Assembly: GCF_040892615.1 (NCBI RefSeq)
Contig: NZ_JBFRYC010000003.1
Coordinates: forward strand, 124,001 to 188,000
DNA from: Thioclava arctica
GTDB lineage: Bacteria; Pseudomonadota; Alphaproteobacteria; Rhodobacterales; Rhodobacteraceae
Length of the DNA: 64,000 nt
Direction of reading: 5' to 3'
Made by a program: the position numbers and the translations under genes
In this document: in pieces, positions 1-7,503 of the stretch
How positions within the stretch are numbered: the first letter of the stretch is position 1
Layout of the letters: each line of letters begins with the position of its first letter
The notes under the pieces: model-generated
The model's database searches: none
What the model was told of the DNA's origin: nothing
The model's input: the letters and a program-made list of their open reading frames with translations, nothing else

Positions 1-335
1 CTGCACCACCGTTCCGCTTGGAGATCAGACTCGCTTCTCCTTGTACCGGCAGGTGAAATATCCCTGTTGGAAAAGGCCCGGAATGGGCGCTTACGAGCCC
101 TCCGCAGCATCAAGGCCCGACCAAAATCGGCGGCGACCAAAAGGCTTTTGCTTTGGTCAGACAGCAAGAACCAAGAGTAAACTGACGATAACGGGAACCA
201 GTCGAATTCGCTCGGCGCATGTCTCGCCTTTTGAAATGCGCCGCTCCTATGTTGGGTGCGGGGTGACCGCAGACGAATCCGTTGCGTAAATCGGTTGAGA
301 GCCGAACCTCCCTTCCCCTAGTTGCTGTCGGCAAG

Positions 336-785
336 ATGCCGGAACGGCAAGTGTTCATTTATGACAAGCGGCCGAAGTGATCGACCGCCACAAGCCGATC
401 TGGTGGGATATCTGGAACGCAACCCTTGCAGGCGATGACTCGCCATGCTCGATCCGACAGACCGCACGGCAAGCCGCGTCTGGTGCGTTGAATTCCGCGC
501 CGTAAAAGACCTGCCCAACGATCGCTGGCCCAATTATCTGCTATGGGATTTGATCAGTGCCGAAATTGAGGGCGATCTGACGGAAATGCGCAGCCACCTA
601 CCGCAGAACCAAATCAAACAACTTCACCGCGCCGAACCTATCCGCCTGATCATGGCGCAACTTGCACGCTCGCGGCGCTGGAGGGCGCAGAGGCTAAGCT
701 CTCCGATGATATGACCCGAAGACGCCTGCGAGAGGCCATCAAGGCCGATCCGGCGCGCGCAGTGAGCAAACCGGATCAGGCGAGA
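336..785 (+). pseudogene. Frameshifted remnant of a mobile-element (Rep-like?) gene
   Basis: Three reading frames must be joined to read one protein-like track. The first runs from the ATG at 336 (MPERQVFIYDKR), the next frame gives VIDRHKPIWWDIWNATLAGD, the next LDPTDRTASRVW...RWPNYLLWDLISAEIEGDL to about 714, and the last has ALEGAEAKLSDDM and RRRLREAIKADPAR to about 785. The pieces are in the right order and look like protein, so this is a decayed gene rather than chance. The YDKR / WW-IWN / SRVW-VE pattern recalls rolling-circle replication initiator-like proteins of small integrative elements, but that family link is from memory and weak. The track stops where the IS481-type remnant on the other strand begins. 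No function is expected now. Confidence 0.45.
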
Positions 786-1205
786 GGGTCGGTATCGGTT
801 CGTGGATGGTTGGGCTTGGTGAACCCGTGCTTGATGCATTGGCCTCACAGATCATGTCGAAGCGCATTGCCCGGGAATAGATGGTGTTGCGATGTCCGGG
901 CTGCTTAGCGAACTGAATTCCATTTTTCGTTTAGATCGTGTGGATCCTGTAGGGCACGGCCGTCAGGCGCGGGATGGAGGATTGAAGGGCATAGAGACTG
1001 TCGTCCAGCGGCTAGCAGCGTGTGACGCCGGAAAGCGACAACCATCGCCTCTTCGGCATCGGCCAGAACCGTGGAGCGCGGCTCTTCGGGGCCGGTCTTA
1101 GATCCTCAAGCGTGGTGCGCTTGCGCCACTTCACCATCGTTTTTAGGTTGATCTCAAACTTCAGGCTCTGTTCCGAGAACGAGACGCCCCTCTCGGGACA
1201 TTGCA
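785..1205 (-). pseudogene. Degenerate IS481-family transposase remnant
   Basis: Reading the minus strand from about 1205 down gives SLKFEINLKTMVKWRKRT, then after a frameshift RSTVLADAEEAMVVAFRRHT, then after another shift PLDDSLYALQSSIPRLT. These match the N-terminal helix-turn-helix region and linker of IS481-type transposases. A jump then leads to PYRIHTI, an in-frame stop, NGIQFA, RNTIYSRAMRFDMICEAN and TKPNHP, which belong to the DDE catalytic half (the D of the DNG motif is not intact). Roughly 70-100 residues between the halves are missing. Several frameshifts, a stop and a deletion make it non-functional. Terminal inverted repeats were not found. The family assignment comes from recognised conserved strings and is fairly secure; the exact ends are not. 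Confidence 0.7.
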
Positions 1206-1598
1206 GTGCAACGCCCTGCCGGGCAAAGGATCACTGTATTGCAGTTCTGACGGCGTGCGCCCCTCTCGGTGAATGCGCGCATTCACCTGCCGGTCAATGG
1301 GATCGTAGCGCTTCCGTCACGAACTTGTCCCAAAATGCTTCCTTCCATTCCTTCGAAAGGATCGCATCAGCAAACCGTGGGATCAAACAGCTAGGAGCCG
1401 CGAGCCTCGCCAACGGCTCATCGTCTTCCCTTACCAGCAGCCCTCACAAACATCGAAGCCCTGCTCAGTCGATTCGGCTGTCGCGAAATCGCGACGCCAG
1501 AATTGGCGCACACTTGCTTCCGTATTGCTTCCGGGAACGGCGGGCGCGGTTGGCGTCAACAGCCAGACATCGCGCATCCCTTTGAAAAAAGGGTGTGA
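1206..1598. other. Gene-poor stretch with decayed coding-like text
   Basis: No intact gene is visible between the transposase remnant and the tRNA. On the minus strand, about 1305-1440 translates as a protein-like stretch containing DEPLARLAAPSCLIPRF and KEWKEAFWDKF before a stop, but it has a stop just upstream and no start or ribosome site. I do not recognise it. It is probably more debris of the element that used the tRNA-Lys region. Bases 1-335 likewise hold nothing I can support. Confidence 0.4.
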
Positions 1599-1674
1599 TG
1601 GTGAGCCGTGTTGGGTTCGAACCAACGACCTACTGATTAAAAGTCAGTTGCTCTACCAACTGAGCTAACGGCCC
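1599..1674 (-). tRNA. tRNA-Lys (anticodon UUU)
   Basis: A complete 76-nt cloverleaf can be read on the minus strand. The acceptor begins GGGCCGT, the D arm holds AGCTCAGTTGGTAGAGC, the anticodon arm CTGACTTTTAATCAG places TTT at the anticodon, and the T arm contains GGTTCGAACCC. The 3' CCA is encoded (1599-1601). It lies divergent from dapF. The DNA 3' of the gene is the mobile-element debris at 1-1600, fitting the common use of tRNA 3' ends as integration sites. Confidence 0.97.
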
Positions 1675-1780
1675 ATCACAGGGCGCTTCTCTATAAACCC
1701 CGGCCATGGGGGTCAAGGCCAAAAACTCTCAAAAATTGCATGTCTGGAAAAAACCTTTGCGCAAGCGTATATCGCGCAGC

Positions 1781-2617
1781 ATGAACAACGCGCAAAACAC
1801 CGCTGGCCTGCCCTTCATGAAAATGCATGGACTTGGCAATGACTTCGTCGTCATCGACGCCCGAGACGCGGCCGATCCGGTCACGCCTGCGCTAGCGCGC
1901 GCCTTGGGGGATCGTCATCGCGGCGTGGGCTTTGACCAGCTTGCGGTGATTCGGCCCGGGCAAGATACCGATTTCACCTTGGATTTCTGGAACTCAGACG
2001 GATCGCGCGCGGGCGCTTGCGGAAACGCCAGCCGCTGCGTCAGCGACTATATGATGCGCCAACTTGGTCGTGATCAGGTGACGCTAACCACGGAACGCGG
2101 ACAACTTTTGGCTCTGCGGCGCGAAGACGGGCTGGTCTCGGTCAATATGGGCGCACCGATTCTCGGCGCGGCGCAGATTCCGATTGTCGCAACCGCCGAT
2201 CCACAACACTTGCCCTTGGCGGGCGATCCAATTGCCATCGGCATGGGCAATCCGCATTGCATCTTTTTTGTCGCAGATGCCGAGGCCGTCGACGTCGCGC
2301 GCCTTGGCCCCGCAATTGAACACGACCCGCTATTCCCGCAACGCACCAATGTCGAATTTGTCAGCCTCATCGGCCCCGACCACCTGCGGATGCGCGTATG
2401 GGAACGTGGCGCGGGAATCACGTTGGCCTGCGGCTCGGGCACTTGCGCCACCGCCGTGGCCGCCAATCTGCGTGGACTGACGGGCAAGCGCGTGCTGGTC
2501 AATGTCGATGGTGGCCAGCTAGAGATCGACTGGCGCGACGATGGCGTCTGGATGACGGGCCCAGTCGCGCATGTCTTTGACGCGACCCTCACCCCCGACT
2601 TTCTGGCCACGCTATGA
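1781..2617 (+). CDS. dapF: Diaminopimelate epimerase
   Basis: Interconverts LL- and meso-diaminopimelate, the last step before lysine and the source of the peptidoglycan cross-linking residue; cytoplasmic. The two family active-site cysteine motifs are present: GACGNASRC in the first half and CGSGTCAT in the second. The N-terminal KMHGLGNDFVVID signature is also present. At 278 aa it has normal length. I chose the ATG at 1781 because the protein then begins about 13 residues before the conserved KMHGLGND block; the ATG at 1817 is possible, and starts further upstream would add an unlikely basic leader. The stop overlaps the start of mtaB by four bases (ATGA), so the two are likely co-transcribed and translationally coupled. 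Confidence 0.96.
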   Translation: MNNAQNTAGLPFMKMHGLGNDFVVIDARDAADPVTPALARALGDRHRGVGFDQLAVIRPGQDTDFTLDFWNSDGSRAGACGNASRCVSDYMMRQLGRDQVTLTTERGQLLALRREDGLVSVNMGAPILGAAQIPIVATADPQHLPLAGDPIAIGMGNPHCIFFVADAEAVDVARLGPAIEHDPLFPQRTNVEFVSLIGPDHLRMRVWERGAGITLACGSGTCATAVAANLRGLTGKRVLVNVDGGQLEIDWRDDGVWMTGPVAHVFDATLTPDFLATL

Positions 2618-3873
2618 AACCACCCGTTTTCTCGACGCTCGGCTGTCGGCTCAACGCCTATGAGACCGAGGCGATGAAGCAACTCGCCGCGCAGGCCGGG
2701 CTGGAAGGCGCTGTCGTGGTCAACACCTGCGCCGTCACCGCCGAGGCCGTACGCAAGGCGAAACAGGAAATCCGCCGTCTTGCGCGGGAAAATCCCGATG
2801 TGCCGGTGATCGTGACTGGCTGCGCGGCCCAGACCGAACCCGAAACCTTTGCCGCAATGGCGGAGGTGACCCGCGTGATCGGCAATCACGAAAAGATGCA
2901 GGCCGAGACCTGGGCCGCACTGGCCCCGCAAGGCCCAGATTTCATCGGCCAAACCGAACGCGTGATGGTCGATGACATTATGTCGGTGCGTGAAACCGCT
3001 GGCCATCTGATCGACGGTTTCGGCCGTCATCGCGCCTATGTTCAGGTGCAAAACGGCTGCGATCACCGCTGCACCTTTTGCATCATTCCCTTCGGGCGGG
3101 GCAATTCGCGCTCGGTGCCTGCGGGCGTAGTGGTCGAGCAGATCAAACGCCTCGTGGATCGCGGCTTTAACGAGGTCGTGCTGACGGGCGTCGATCTGAC
3201 TTCGTGGGGCTCCGACCTGCCCGGCCTGCCGCGTCTGGGCGATCTGGTGATGCGGATTTTGCGGCTGGTGCCGGATCTGGCGCGACTGCGAATTTCCTCG
3301 ATCGACAGTATCGAGGCTGATGAAAACCTGATGCTGGCGATTGCGACCGAGCCGCGCTTGATGCCGCATCTTCACCTGTCGCTACAACATGGCGACGATC
3401 TGATCCTCAAACGGATGAAACGCCGCCATCTGCGCGACGATGCGATTGCCTTTTGTGAAGAGGCCCGCAAACTGCGCCCCGGAATCGTTTTCGGCGCCGA
3501 CATCATCGCAGGCTTCCCGACCGAAGATGAGGCAATGTTTCAAAATTCGCTGAAACTGGTGGATGAGTGTGGGCTGACATTCCTGCATGTCTTTCCCTAC
3601 TCGGCGCGTCAGGGCACGCCAGCGGCCCGTATGCCCGCCGTCAAAGGCCCCGCGATCAAGGAGCGCGCAGCACGCCTGCGTGCCAAGGGTCAAGCCGCGC
3701 TAAGCGCCCATCTGGACGCGCAAGTCGGACGCGAGCACGTCGTGCTCACCGAAGGTGCGCGCCTTGCACGGACCGAGGGCTTTGCTGAGGTCACCTTTGA
3801 CACCGACCAACCTGAAGGGACGGTGATGCGGGTGCATATCAAAGGTCACGACGGCGCGCGCTTGATCGCGTGA
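2614..3873 (+). CDS. mtaB: tRNA t6A37 methylthiotransferase MtaB
   Basis: Radical-SAM enzyme that adds a methylthio group to N6-threonylcarbamoyladenosine at position 37 of ANN-decoding tRNAs. The N-terminal UPF0004 domain has the three cysteines of the auxiliary cluster (TLGCRLNAYE, VVNTCAVT, VTGCAAQ). The radical-SAM motif CDHRCTFC (CX3CX2C) follows near residue 150, and the C-terminal tail resembles a short TRAM-like segment. The 419-aa length fits MtaB rather than MiaB or RimO. It overlaps dapF by four bases. TsaE, which works in making the t6A substrate, is also encoded in this window (37.7-38.1 kb). Confidence 0.94.
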   Translation: MKPPVFSTLGCRLNAYETEAMKQLAAQAGLEGAVVVNTCAVTAEAVRKAKQEIRRLARENPDVPVIVTGCAAQTEPETFAAMAEVTRVIGNHEKMQAETWAALAPQGPDFIGQTERVMVDDIMSVRETAGHLIDGFGRHRAYVQVQNGCDHRCTFCIIPFGRGNSRSVPAGVVVEQIKRLVDRGFNEVVLTGVDLTSWGSDLPGLPRLGDLVMRILRLVPDLARLRISSIDSIEADENLMLAIATEPRLMPHLHLSLQHGDDLILKRMKRRHLRDDAIAFCEEARKLRPGIVFGADIIAGFPTEDEAMFQNSLKLVDECGLTFLHVFPYSARQGTPAARMPAVKGPAIKERAARLRAKGQAALSAHLDAQVGREHVVLTEGARLARTEGFAEVTFDTDQPEGTVMRVHIKGHDGARLIA

Positions 3874-3895
3874 ATGCTGACTGCACAGCGTAAAG

Positions 3896-3925
3896 TTCTC
3901 ACTGATGCCATTCTCACTGATGCCA
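3896..3925 (+). repeat. Tandem 15-bp direct repeat (two copies)
   Basis: The 15-base unit TTCTCACTGATGCCA occurs twice without a gap, 23 bases after the mtaB stop. It sits in a 251-base gap between mtaB and UPF0391. No gene or known site overlaps it. It is most likely a slippage duplication. Confidence 0.7.
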
Positions 3926-4124
3926 TTCGATATAACTTGCGGCGGTAGAACCGGCGCAATTGGATCGTCATCAGGTGGCCTCACCTGCGCTGTTCTAGAT
4001 ACGCGATTTTAGGCTCTAAGAAGGCTGATTTTGGCACTTGGATAGCTGAAAAACACTAAGGGGCCGCCCGATGAGAACGACCCCTTTCAAGTTTCATATG
4101 CCTTCAAGGCTGGCACTGGTGTGA

Positions 4125-4298
4125 TCACATCGGCGGTCTGCCTCTGACTGCACGCGCCACCAGCGCGACCACGAACAGGATCAAGAACACCACGAAGAGT
4201 ATTTGCGCGATCCCGGCAGATGCACCTGCGATGCCGCCAAAGCCAAGTGCTGCGGCAATAAGTGCGACGACGAGGAACGTTAGGGCCCAACCTAGCAT
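4125..4298 (-). CDS. UPF0391 (DUF1328) small membrane protein
   Basis: A 57-residue protein. It starts MLGWALTFLVVALIAAALGF, continues with a glycine-rich GGIAGASAGIAQ turn and a second hydrophobic helix (ILFVVFLILFVVALVA), and ends in a short basic tail. Two membrane segments and this motif order are typical of the UPF0391/DUF1328 family, inner-membrane proteins of unknown biochemical function that are often stress-induced. A strong ribosome site (AAGGAGAT) precedes the ATG. An EcfG-type promoter lies about 70 bases upstream on the same strand, so general-stress control is likely. Confidence 0.88.
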   Translation of the reverse strand: MLGWALTFLVVALIAAALGFGGIAGASAGIAQILFVVFLILFVVALVARAVRGRPPM

Positions 4299-4366
4299 GG
4301 GATATCTCCTTACAGCTTGTTTCTACCAATCTTTGACGCGTTTTTACTCGCGTCTCATGGGGAGAT

Positions 4367-4391
4367 AACGAGAGCTTGAGCAACAAGTTCC
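4367..4391 (-). promoter_or_regulatory. EcfG-type promoter of the UPF0391 gene
   Basis: On the minus strand GGAAC (4391-4387) is followed by 16 bases and CGTT (4370-4367). This matches the alphaproteobacterial EcfG (general stress sigma) consensus GGAAC-N16/17-CGTT. The predicted transcript would have a leader of roughly 60 bases before the ATG at 4298. Confidence 0.8.
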
Positions 4392-4484
4392 GCGAAAAGA
4401 TTCTGCGTCTTGAGGGGAACTTTCTTGCAGCGATCATGTTTCATGCGCCCTGAAGCGGCCCTACCTGTTACACTGCAGCACCAA

Positions 4485-4509
4485 GGAACTGTTCGCGCAG
4501 TGCAGCGTT
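4485..4509 (+). promoter_or_regulatory. EcfG-type promoter of the holin-like/DUF3618 pair
   Basis: GGAAC (4485-4489), 16-base spacer, CGTT (4506-4509), a full match to the general-stress sigma consensus. It is 52 bases before the ATG at 4562 and about 94 bases from the oppositely directed site of UPF0391. Confidence 0.8.
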
Positions 4510-4561
4510 ACTTTGCTAGAATCGTAACGCGAAACGTGACGCTGGCTTCAAAGGAGCGACG

Positions 4562-4978
4562 ATGAACCCGAAAGATGCCGACCAAGACAGCCAGCACGCC
4601 GAGCGGAGTGTCTCCGCTATGCTGGCCCATGTCGTCGAACAAGCCCGCGAGATTGCTCGAGCTGAGGCTGATCTTGCGCGCGCCGAGGCGGTGCATCGCA
4701 TCTCACTCGTGCGGAACGGCATGATTTTCGCAGCGATCGCGTTGATTCTTGGACTGGGGGCGATTGGGCCATTGGTGCAGTCGATGGTCTTTGCACTTGA
4801 ATATTATGGGCTAGAGACGGGCCCGGCCACGCTGATTGCAGGCGCCGTTCTCGCCATTTTTGCCATCATTCTAGCGCTGGTCGCGATTGCCCAAATACGC
4901 CGCGCCACGCGCCCGATTCACCGGATCAAGGAAAACCTGTCTGCGGATGCGCAGACCATCAAGGAGAGCTTCAAGTGA
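4562..4978 (+). CDS. Holin-superfamily (Holin-X type) membrane protein
   Basis: 138 residues: an N-terminal charged, alanine-rich helix (about 15-50, AREIARAEADLARAEA), two membrane helices (about 53-78 and 90-115), and a basic cytoplasmic tail. This arrangement matches the phage_holin_3_6 / DUF1469 group. Its members are mostly chromosomal inner-membrane proteins of unknown role, often paired with a DUF3618 gene as here. The stop overlaps the GTG start of the next gene (GTGA), so the two form an operon. An EcfG-type promoter lies upstream. The holin name comes from fold similarity; no prophage genes are nearby. A cell-envelope stress role is inferred only from the promoter. Confidence 0.8.
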   Translation: MNPKDADQDSQHAERSVSAMLAHVVEQAREIARAEADLARAEAVHRISLVRNGMIFAAIALILGLGAIGPLVQSMVFALEYYGLETGPATLIAGAVLAIFAIILALVAIAQIRRATRPIHRIKENLSADAQTIKESFK

Positions 4979-5979
4979 CCGAGAAAGCAACCATCAAAGA
5001 CATCGAAAGCCGTCTGCGTGATGACCGCGCGGACCTGGCCTCAACCTTGGCTGATCTCACGGGCCGAATCGCCCCGGAATATTTGTCCGAGCAAGTTTCG
5101 CAATTGGTGCATGACTATGCCCGCCCGATGGCCAAGAAAGCCGAAGAGACGGTGCGCGCCAATCCATTGGCCTTCGCATTGGCTGGGGCCGGGTTGGCTT
5201 GGCTGGTTCTGAGCACGCGCAAGGGCATGGAGGATACGGCAGAGCCGGCGCAGCCTGAAAAAGACCCTATTATGGCTCAAGAGGGCCTTTCAGACGCATG
5301 GCTTGATGAGATCGATGAGCTGCGTGACACCGCATCCGAGCGCCTCCAACAGCTTGAAATCGACGCGGCGAGCAATACCGACAAAGCGGTTGATTATGCC
5401 AGCGAGCGCGCCCGCATGGTCAGTGAATTTGCCTCGGATCTGAGGGCGTCTCTGCATTCTGGGTTGAATGATCTTAGCGAAGAGGCCCGCAATCGCGTTG
5501 TCAGCGCCCGTGAGGCGGCCTATTCGGCGCGGCTTCGCCTTCAAGATCGCGCGACAGAAGCCGGGCGCTCTGGCAAGCAGATGATCAAGGACCACCCGCT
5601 GATCACTGCGGCTCTTGGAATCGCGATTGGCGCAGCAATCGTTAACGCGATGCCCAAGCCCGAGGTGAACCGCCGCGCTTTTGGCCCTCGCACTCGACGG
5701 CTGTTGGATGAGGCGCAAGAGATCTTTGCCGAAGAAAGGGCGCGCGCGAAATCTTTGGCTGCGTCCGTTGGCAAAGAGGTGAAGCGCACCGCACGTTCGG
5801 TGGCCGACAATGCGACCGACGAAGCGCGCAAGACAGCGCGCGACATCTCTGATCAAGCAAAGAGTGCGGGTCAGGACTTGAGTGCGCGTCTGGCGCAGGA
5901 ACTGGCTGATGAGGCGAGCAAAGCGATCAAAGAGGTGGGTGAGCATTTGCGCGCCCGCGCCCGTGGCATCACGCATTGA
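4975..5979 (+). CDS. DUF3618 domain membrane protein
   Basis: 334 residues with a GTG start overlapping the preceding stop. The N-terminus (about 8-50, IESRLRDDRADLASTLADL) matches the DUF3618 motif seen beside holin-like genes. One hydrophobic segment lies near 63-80 and a second near 200-218. The rest is alanine-, arginine- and glutamate-rich and probably forms long helices or coiled coil (about 110-195 and 235-330). The function is unknown; an inner-membrane protein with large soluble helical parts is the simplest reading. It ends before a strong hairpin terminator and is likely transcribed from the EcfG-type promoter at 4485. Confidence 0.75.
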   Translation: MTEKATIKDIESRLRDDRADLASTLADLTGRIAPEYLSEQVSQLVHDYARPMAKKAEETVRANPLAFALAGAGLAWLVLSTRKGMEDTAEPAQPEKDPIMAQEGLSDAWLDEIDELRDTASERLQQLEIDAASNTDKAVDYASERARMVSEFASDLRASLHSGLNDLSEEARNRVVSAREAAYSARLRLQDRATEAGRSGKQMIKDHPLITAALGIAIGAAIVNAMPKPEVNRRAFGPRTRRLLDEAQEIFAEERARAKSLAASVGKEVKRTARSVADNATDEARKTARDISDQAKSAGQDLSARLAQELADEASKAIKEVGEHLRARARGITH

Positions 5980-6001
5980 TCCAAGCCAAAGGCGTATGAG
6001 A

Positions 6002-6028
6002 AAGCCGGGCCCTGCGCCCGGCTTTTTC
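6002..6028 (+). terminator. Rho-independent terminator after the DUF3618 gene
   Basis: Inverted repeat GCCGGGC / GCCCGGC (6004-6010 with 6016-6022), followed by a run of five T. It lies 24 bases after the DUF3618 stop. Confidence 0.85.
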
Positions 6029-6072
6029 GTGTCTTTGCACTGCAGGCCTGACCCCAAAAGGAAGCACCAAGA

Positions 6073-6106
6073 AAAAGGGCGCCTCGCAACTGCGAAGCGC
6101 CCTTTT
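6073..6106 (-). terminator. Terminator of csbD (possibly bidirectional)
   Basis: Stem AAAAGGGCGC with GCGCCCTTTT (6073-6082 with 6097-6106), T-rich on both strands. It sits just past the csbD stop on the minus strand. Confidence 0.8.
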
Positions 6107-6125
6107 CAGCTAGTTTAGTGTCGAT

Positions 6126-6323
6126 TTAGGACTTGGAGTACCAATCATCGACTTCTTTTTCGGCAGCTTCTTTGGTCTTGCCGTATTTTTCTTGAACAAG
6201 GCCGACAAGCTGCTCGCGCTTGCCCTCTGCACGGTCCAGTTCGTCATCAGTCAGTTCGCCCCATTTCTCGCGGGCTTTGCCTTTGACTTGCTTCCAGTTT
6301 CCTTTAATTTCATCCCAATTCAT
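6126..6323 (-). CDS. CsbD family stress protein
   Basis: 65 residues starting MNWDEIKGNWKQVKGKAREK. This is the classic CsbD-like opening, followed by WGELTDDELDRAEGKREQL and a C-terminal acidic helix. CsbD proteins are small, soluble, mostly helical and abundant under general stress in many bacteria; their molecular role is not known. A good ribosome site (AAAGGAG) precedes the ATG. An EcfG-type promoter at 6359-6384 on the same strand supports stress control. It is divergent from the AI-2E-type permease gene, which has its own EcfG-type promoter. Confidence 0.92.
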   Translation of the reverse strand: MNWDEIKGNWKQVKGKAREKWGELTDDELDRAEGKREQLVGLVQEKYGKTKEAAEKEVDDWYSKS

Positions 6324-6358
6324 ATTGAACTCCTTTCTCTAAGGTTCCTTGTGAAAAG

Positions 6359-6384
6359 AACGCGATATCAATCTGAATCGTTCC
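6359..6384 (-). promoter_or_regulatory. EcfG-type promoter of csbD
   Basis: Minus strand GGAAC (6384-6380), 17-base spacer, CGTT (6362-6359). The start codon is about 36 bases downstream of the -10 element. Only 23 bases separate it from the opposite-facing site at 6408. Confidence 0.82.
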
Positions 6385-6407
6385 CGGAATAATTTGCTCA
6401 AATCACG

Positions 6408-6432
6408 GGAACCGCTGCGCTAATCAAGCGTT
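6408..6432 (+). promoter_or_regulatory. EcfG-type promoter of the AI-2E-type permease
   Basis: GGAAC (6408-6412), 16-base spacer, CGTT (6429-6432); the ATG at 6463 is 30 bases further on. Confidence 0.82.
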
Positions 6433-6462
6433 GCACACGAAATCAGGAGTATAAAACACACC

Positions 6463-7503
6463 ATGAATCGCCTGGAGACCCTGTCGCGCGTCTCCCTCAT
6501 CGTGATCGCTGTGATCGCTGTGGTTGGCGCGCTTGAACAGGTGGAGAGCCTTCTCGCCCCCGTCGTGCTTGCACTTGTCGTCGGGATTGTCCTCTCGCCT
6601 ATTTCCGATGCATGGGAAACTAGAGGTCTGTCGCCCGTCTGGGGGGCGCTTACCTCGCTTCTTATCTCGCTGATGGTGGCGGCTTTGCTGCTGCTGGTGA
6701 TCCAACCCTTGGCGGCGCAGATGATCGCGCAAGCGCCTAAGGTCTGGAATGATCTGCGCTCCAGCGTGCTTGATCTGCGCCAGATGTTTCAGGGGATTCA
6801 GGACGCCAGTGACGAGGTCACCAAGGCAATCGCGCCCGCGTCGAATCCGGGCAAAGATAGCGCCGCCCCCTCTGCGATGCCCAATGCGACCGATATGCTG
6901 ATGCTCGCCCCAGCTCTGCTGGCTCAAGCGCTGGTCTATATCGGAACGCTTTTTTTCTTTCAGCTGTCACGGCGTGATATTTATGATTGGGTCGCCAAAC
7001 ATCTCGCGGATTCCACGCAACGCGGAAATACGGCGCTGCGTTTGCGTGCCGCTGAAAACCGCGTGTCGCGCTATTTCCTGACGATTTCGGTGATCAATGC
7101 AGGCCTTGGCCTGATCGTCGCAGCGGCGATGCAATTGATCGGCATGCCCAATGCAGCGCTTTGGGGCGTTATTGCCTTCTTGATCAATTACATTCTCTAC
7201 CTTGGCCCGGCAGTGCTGGCAGTGGCGCTGATTTTCGCAGGTATCGCCGCGTTTGACGGGCTGCGTGTGCTGCTTCCCGCGCTCATCTATCTCGGCCTGA
7301 ACAGCACCGAGGGGCAATTCGTAACACCCACGCTGGTCGGCAAGCATATGCGGATCAATCCGCTTTTGATCTTCTTGTCGCTGACATTTGGAATTTGGCT
7401 GTGGGGGCCGCTTGGCGGTGTGGTGGCAATCCCGCTGCTGTTGTGGGCCCTGGTGCTGACCAACAGTCTGCCTGAAGATCGCAAGCCCGCAGTCGAAAGC
7501 TGA
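6463..7503 (+). CDS. AI-2E family transporter (PerM/YdiK-like permease)
   Basis: 346 residues with the family layout: paired N-terminal membrane helices (about 8-55), a helix near 63-85, a soluble loop (about 90-140), and a C-terminal block of helices from about 205 to 335. The family's conserved region is visible around FLINYILYLGP (about 238-248). Members export small molecules or ions across the inner membrane; the AutoInducer-2 export name comes from one studied member and should not be taken as the substrate here. The gene follows its own EcfG-type promoter, pointing to a stress role. It is convergent with the phospholipase D-like gene with no gap at all. Confidence 0.85.
   Translation: MNRLETLSRVSLIVIAVIAVVGALEQVESLLAPVVLALVVGIVLSPISDAWETRGLSPVWGALTSLLISLMVAALLLLVIQPLAAQMIAQAPKVWNDLRSSVLDLRQMFQGIQDASDEVTKAIAPASNPGKDSAAPSAMPNATDMLMLAPALLAQALVYIGTLFFFQLSRRDIYDWVAKHLADSTQRGNTALRLRAAENRVSRYFLTISVINAGLGLIVAAAMQLIGMPNAALWGVIAFLINYILYLGPAVLAVALIFAGIAAFDGLRVLLPALIYLGLNSTEGQFVTPTLVGKHMRINPLLIFLSLTFGIWLWGPLGGVVAIPLLLWALVLTNSLPEDRKPAVES

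Noticed and set aside
2074..3375. Long minus-strand open frame opposite dapF and mtaB
   Set aside because: Translates to Arg/His-rich text with no domain and no ribosome site; dapF and mtaB occupy the plus strand with clear motifs.
4562..4978. Prophage holin
   Set aside because: No endolysin, terminase or capsid gene is near; the family name is only a fold relation, and the promoter is of general-stress type.
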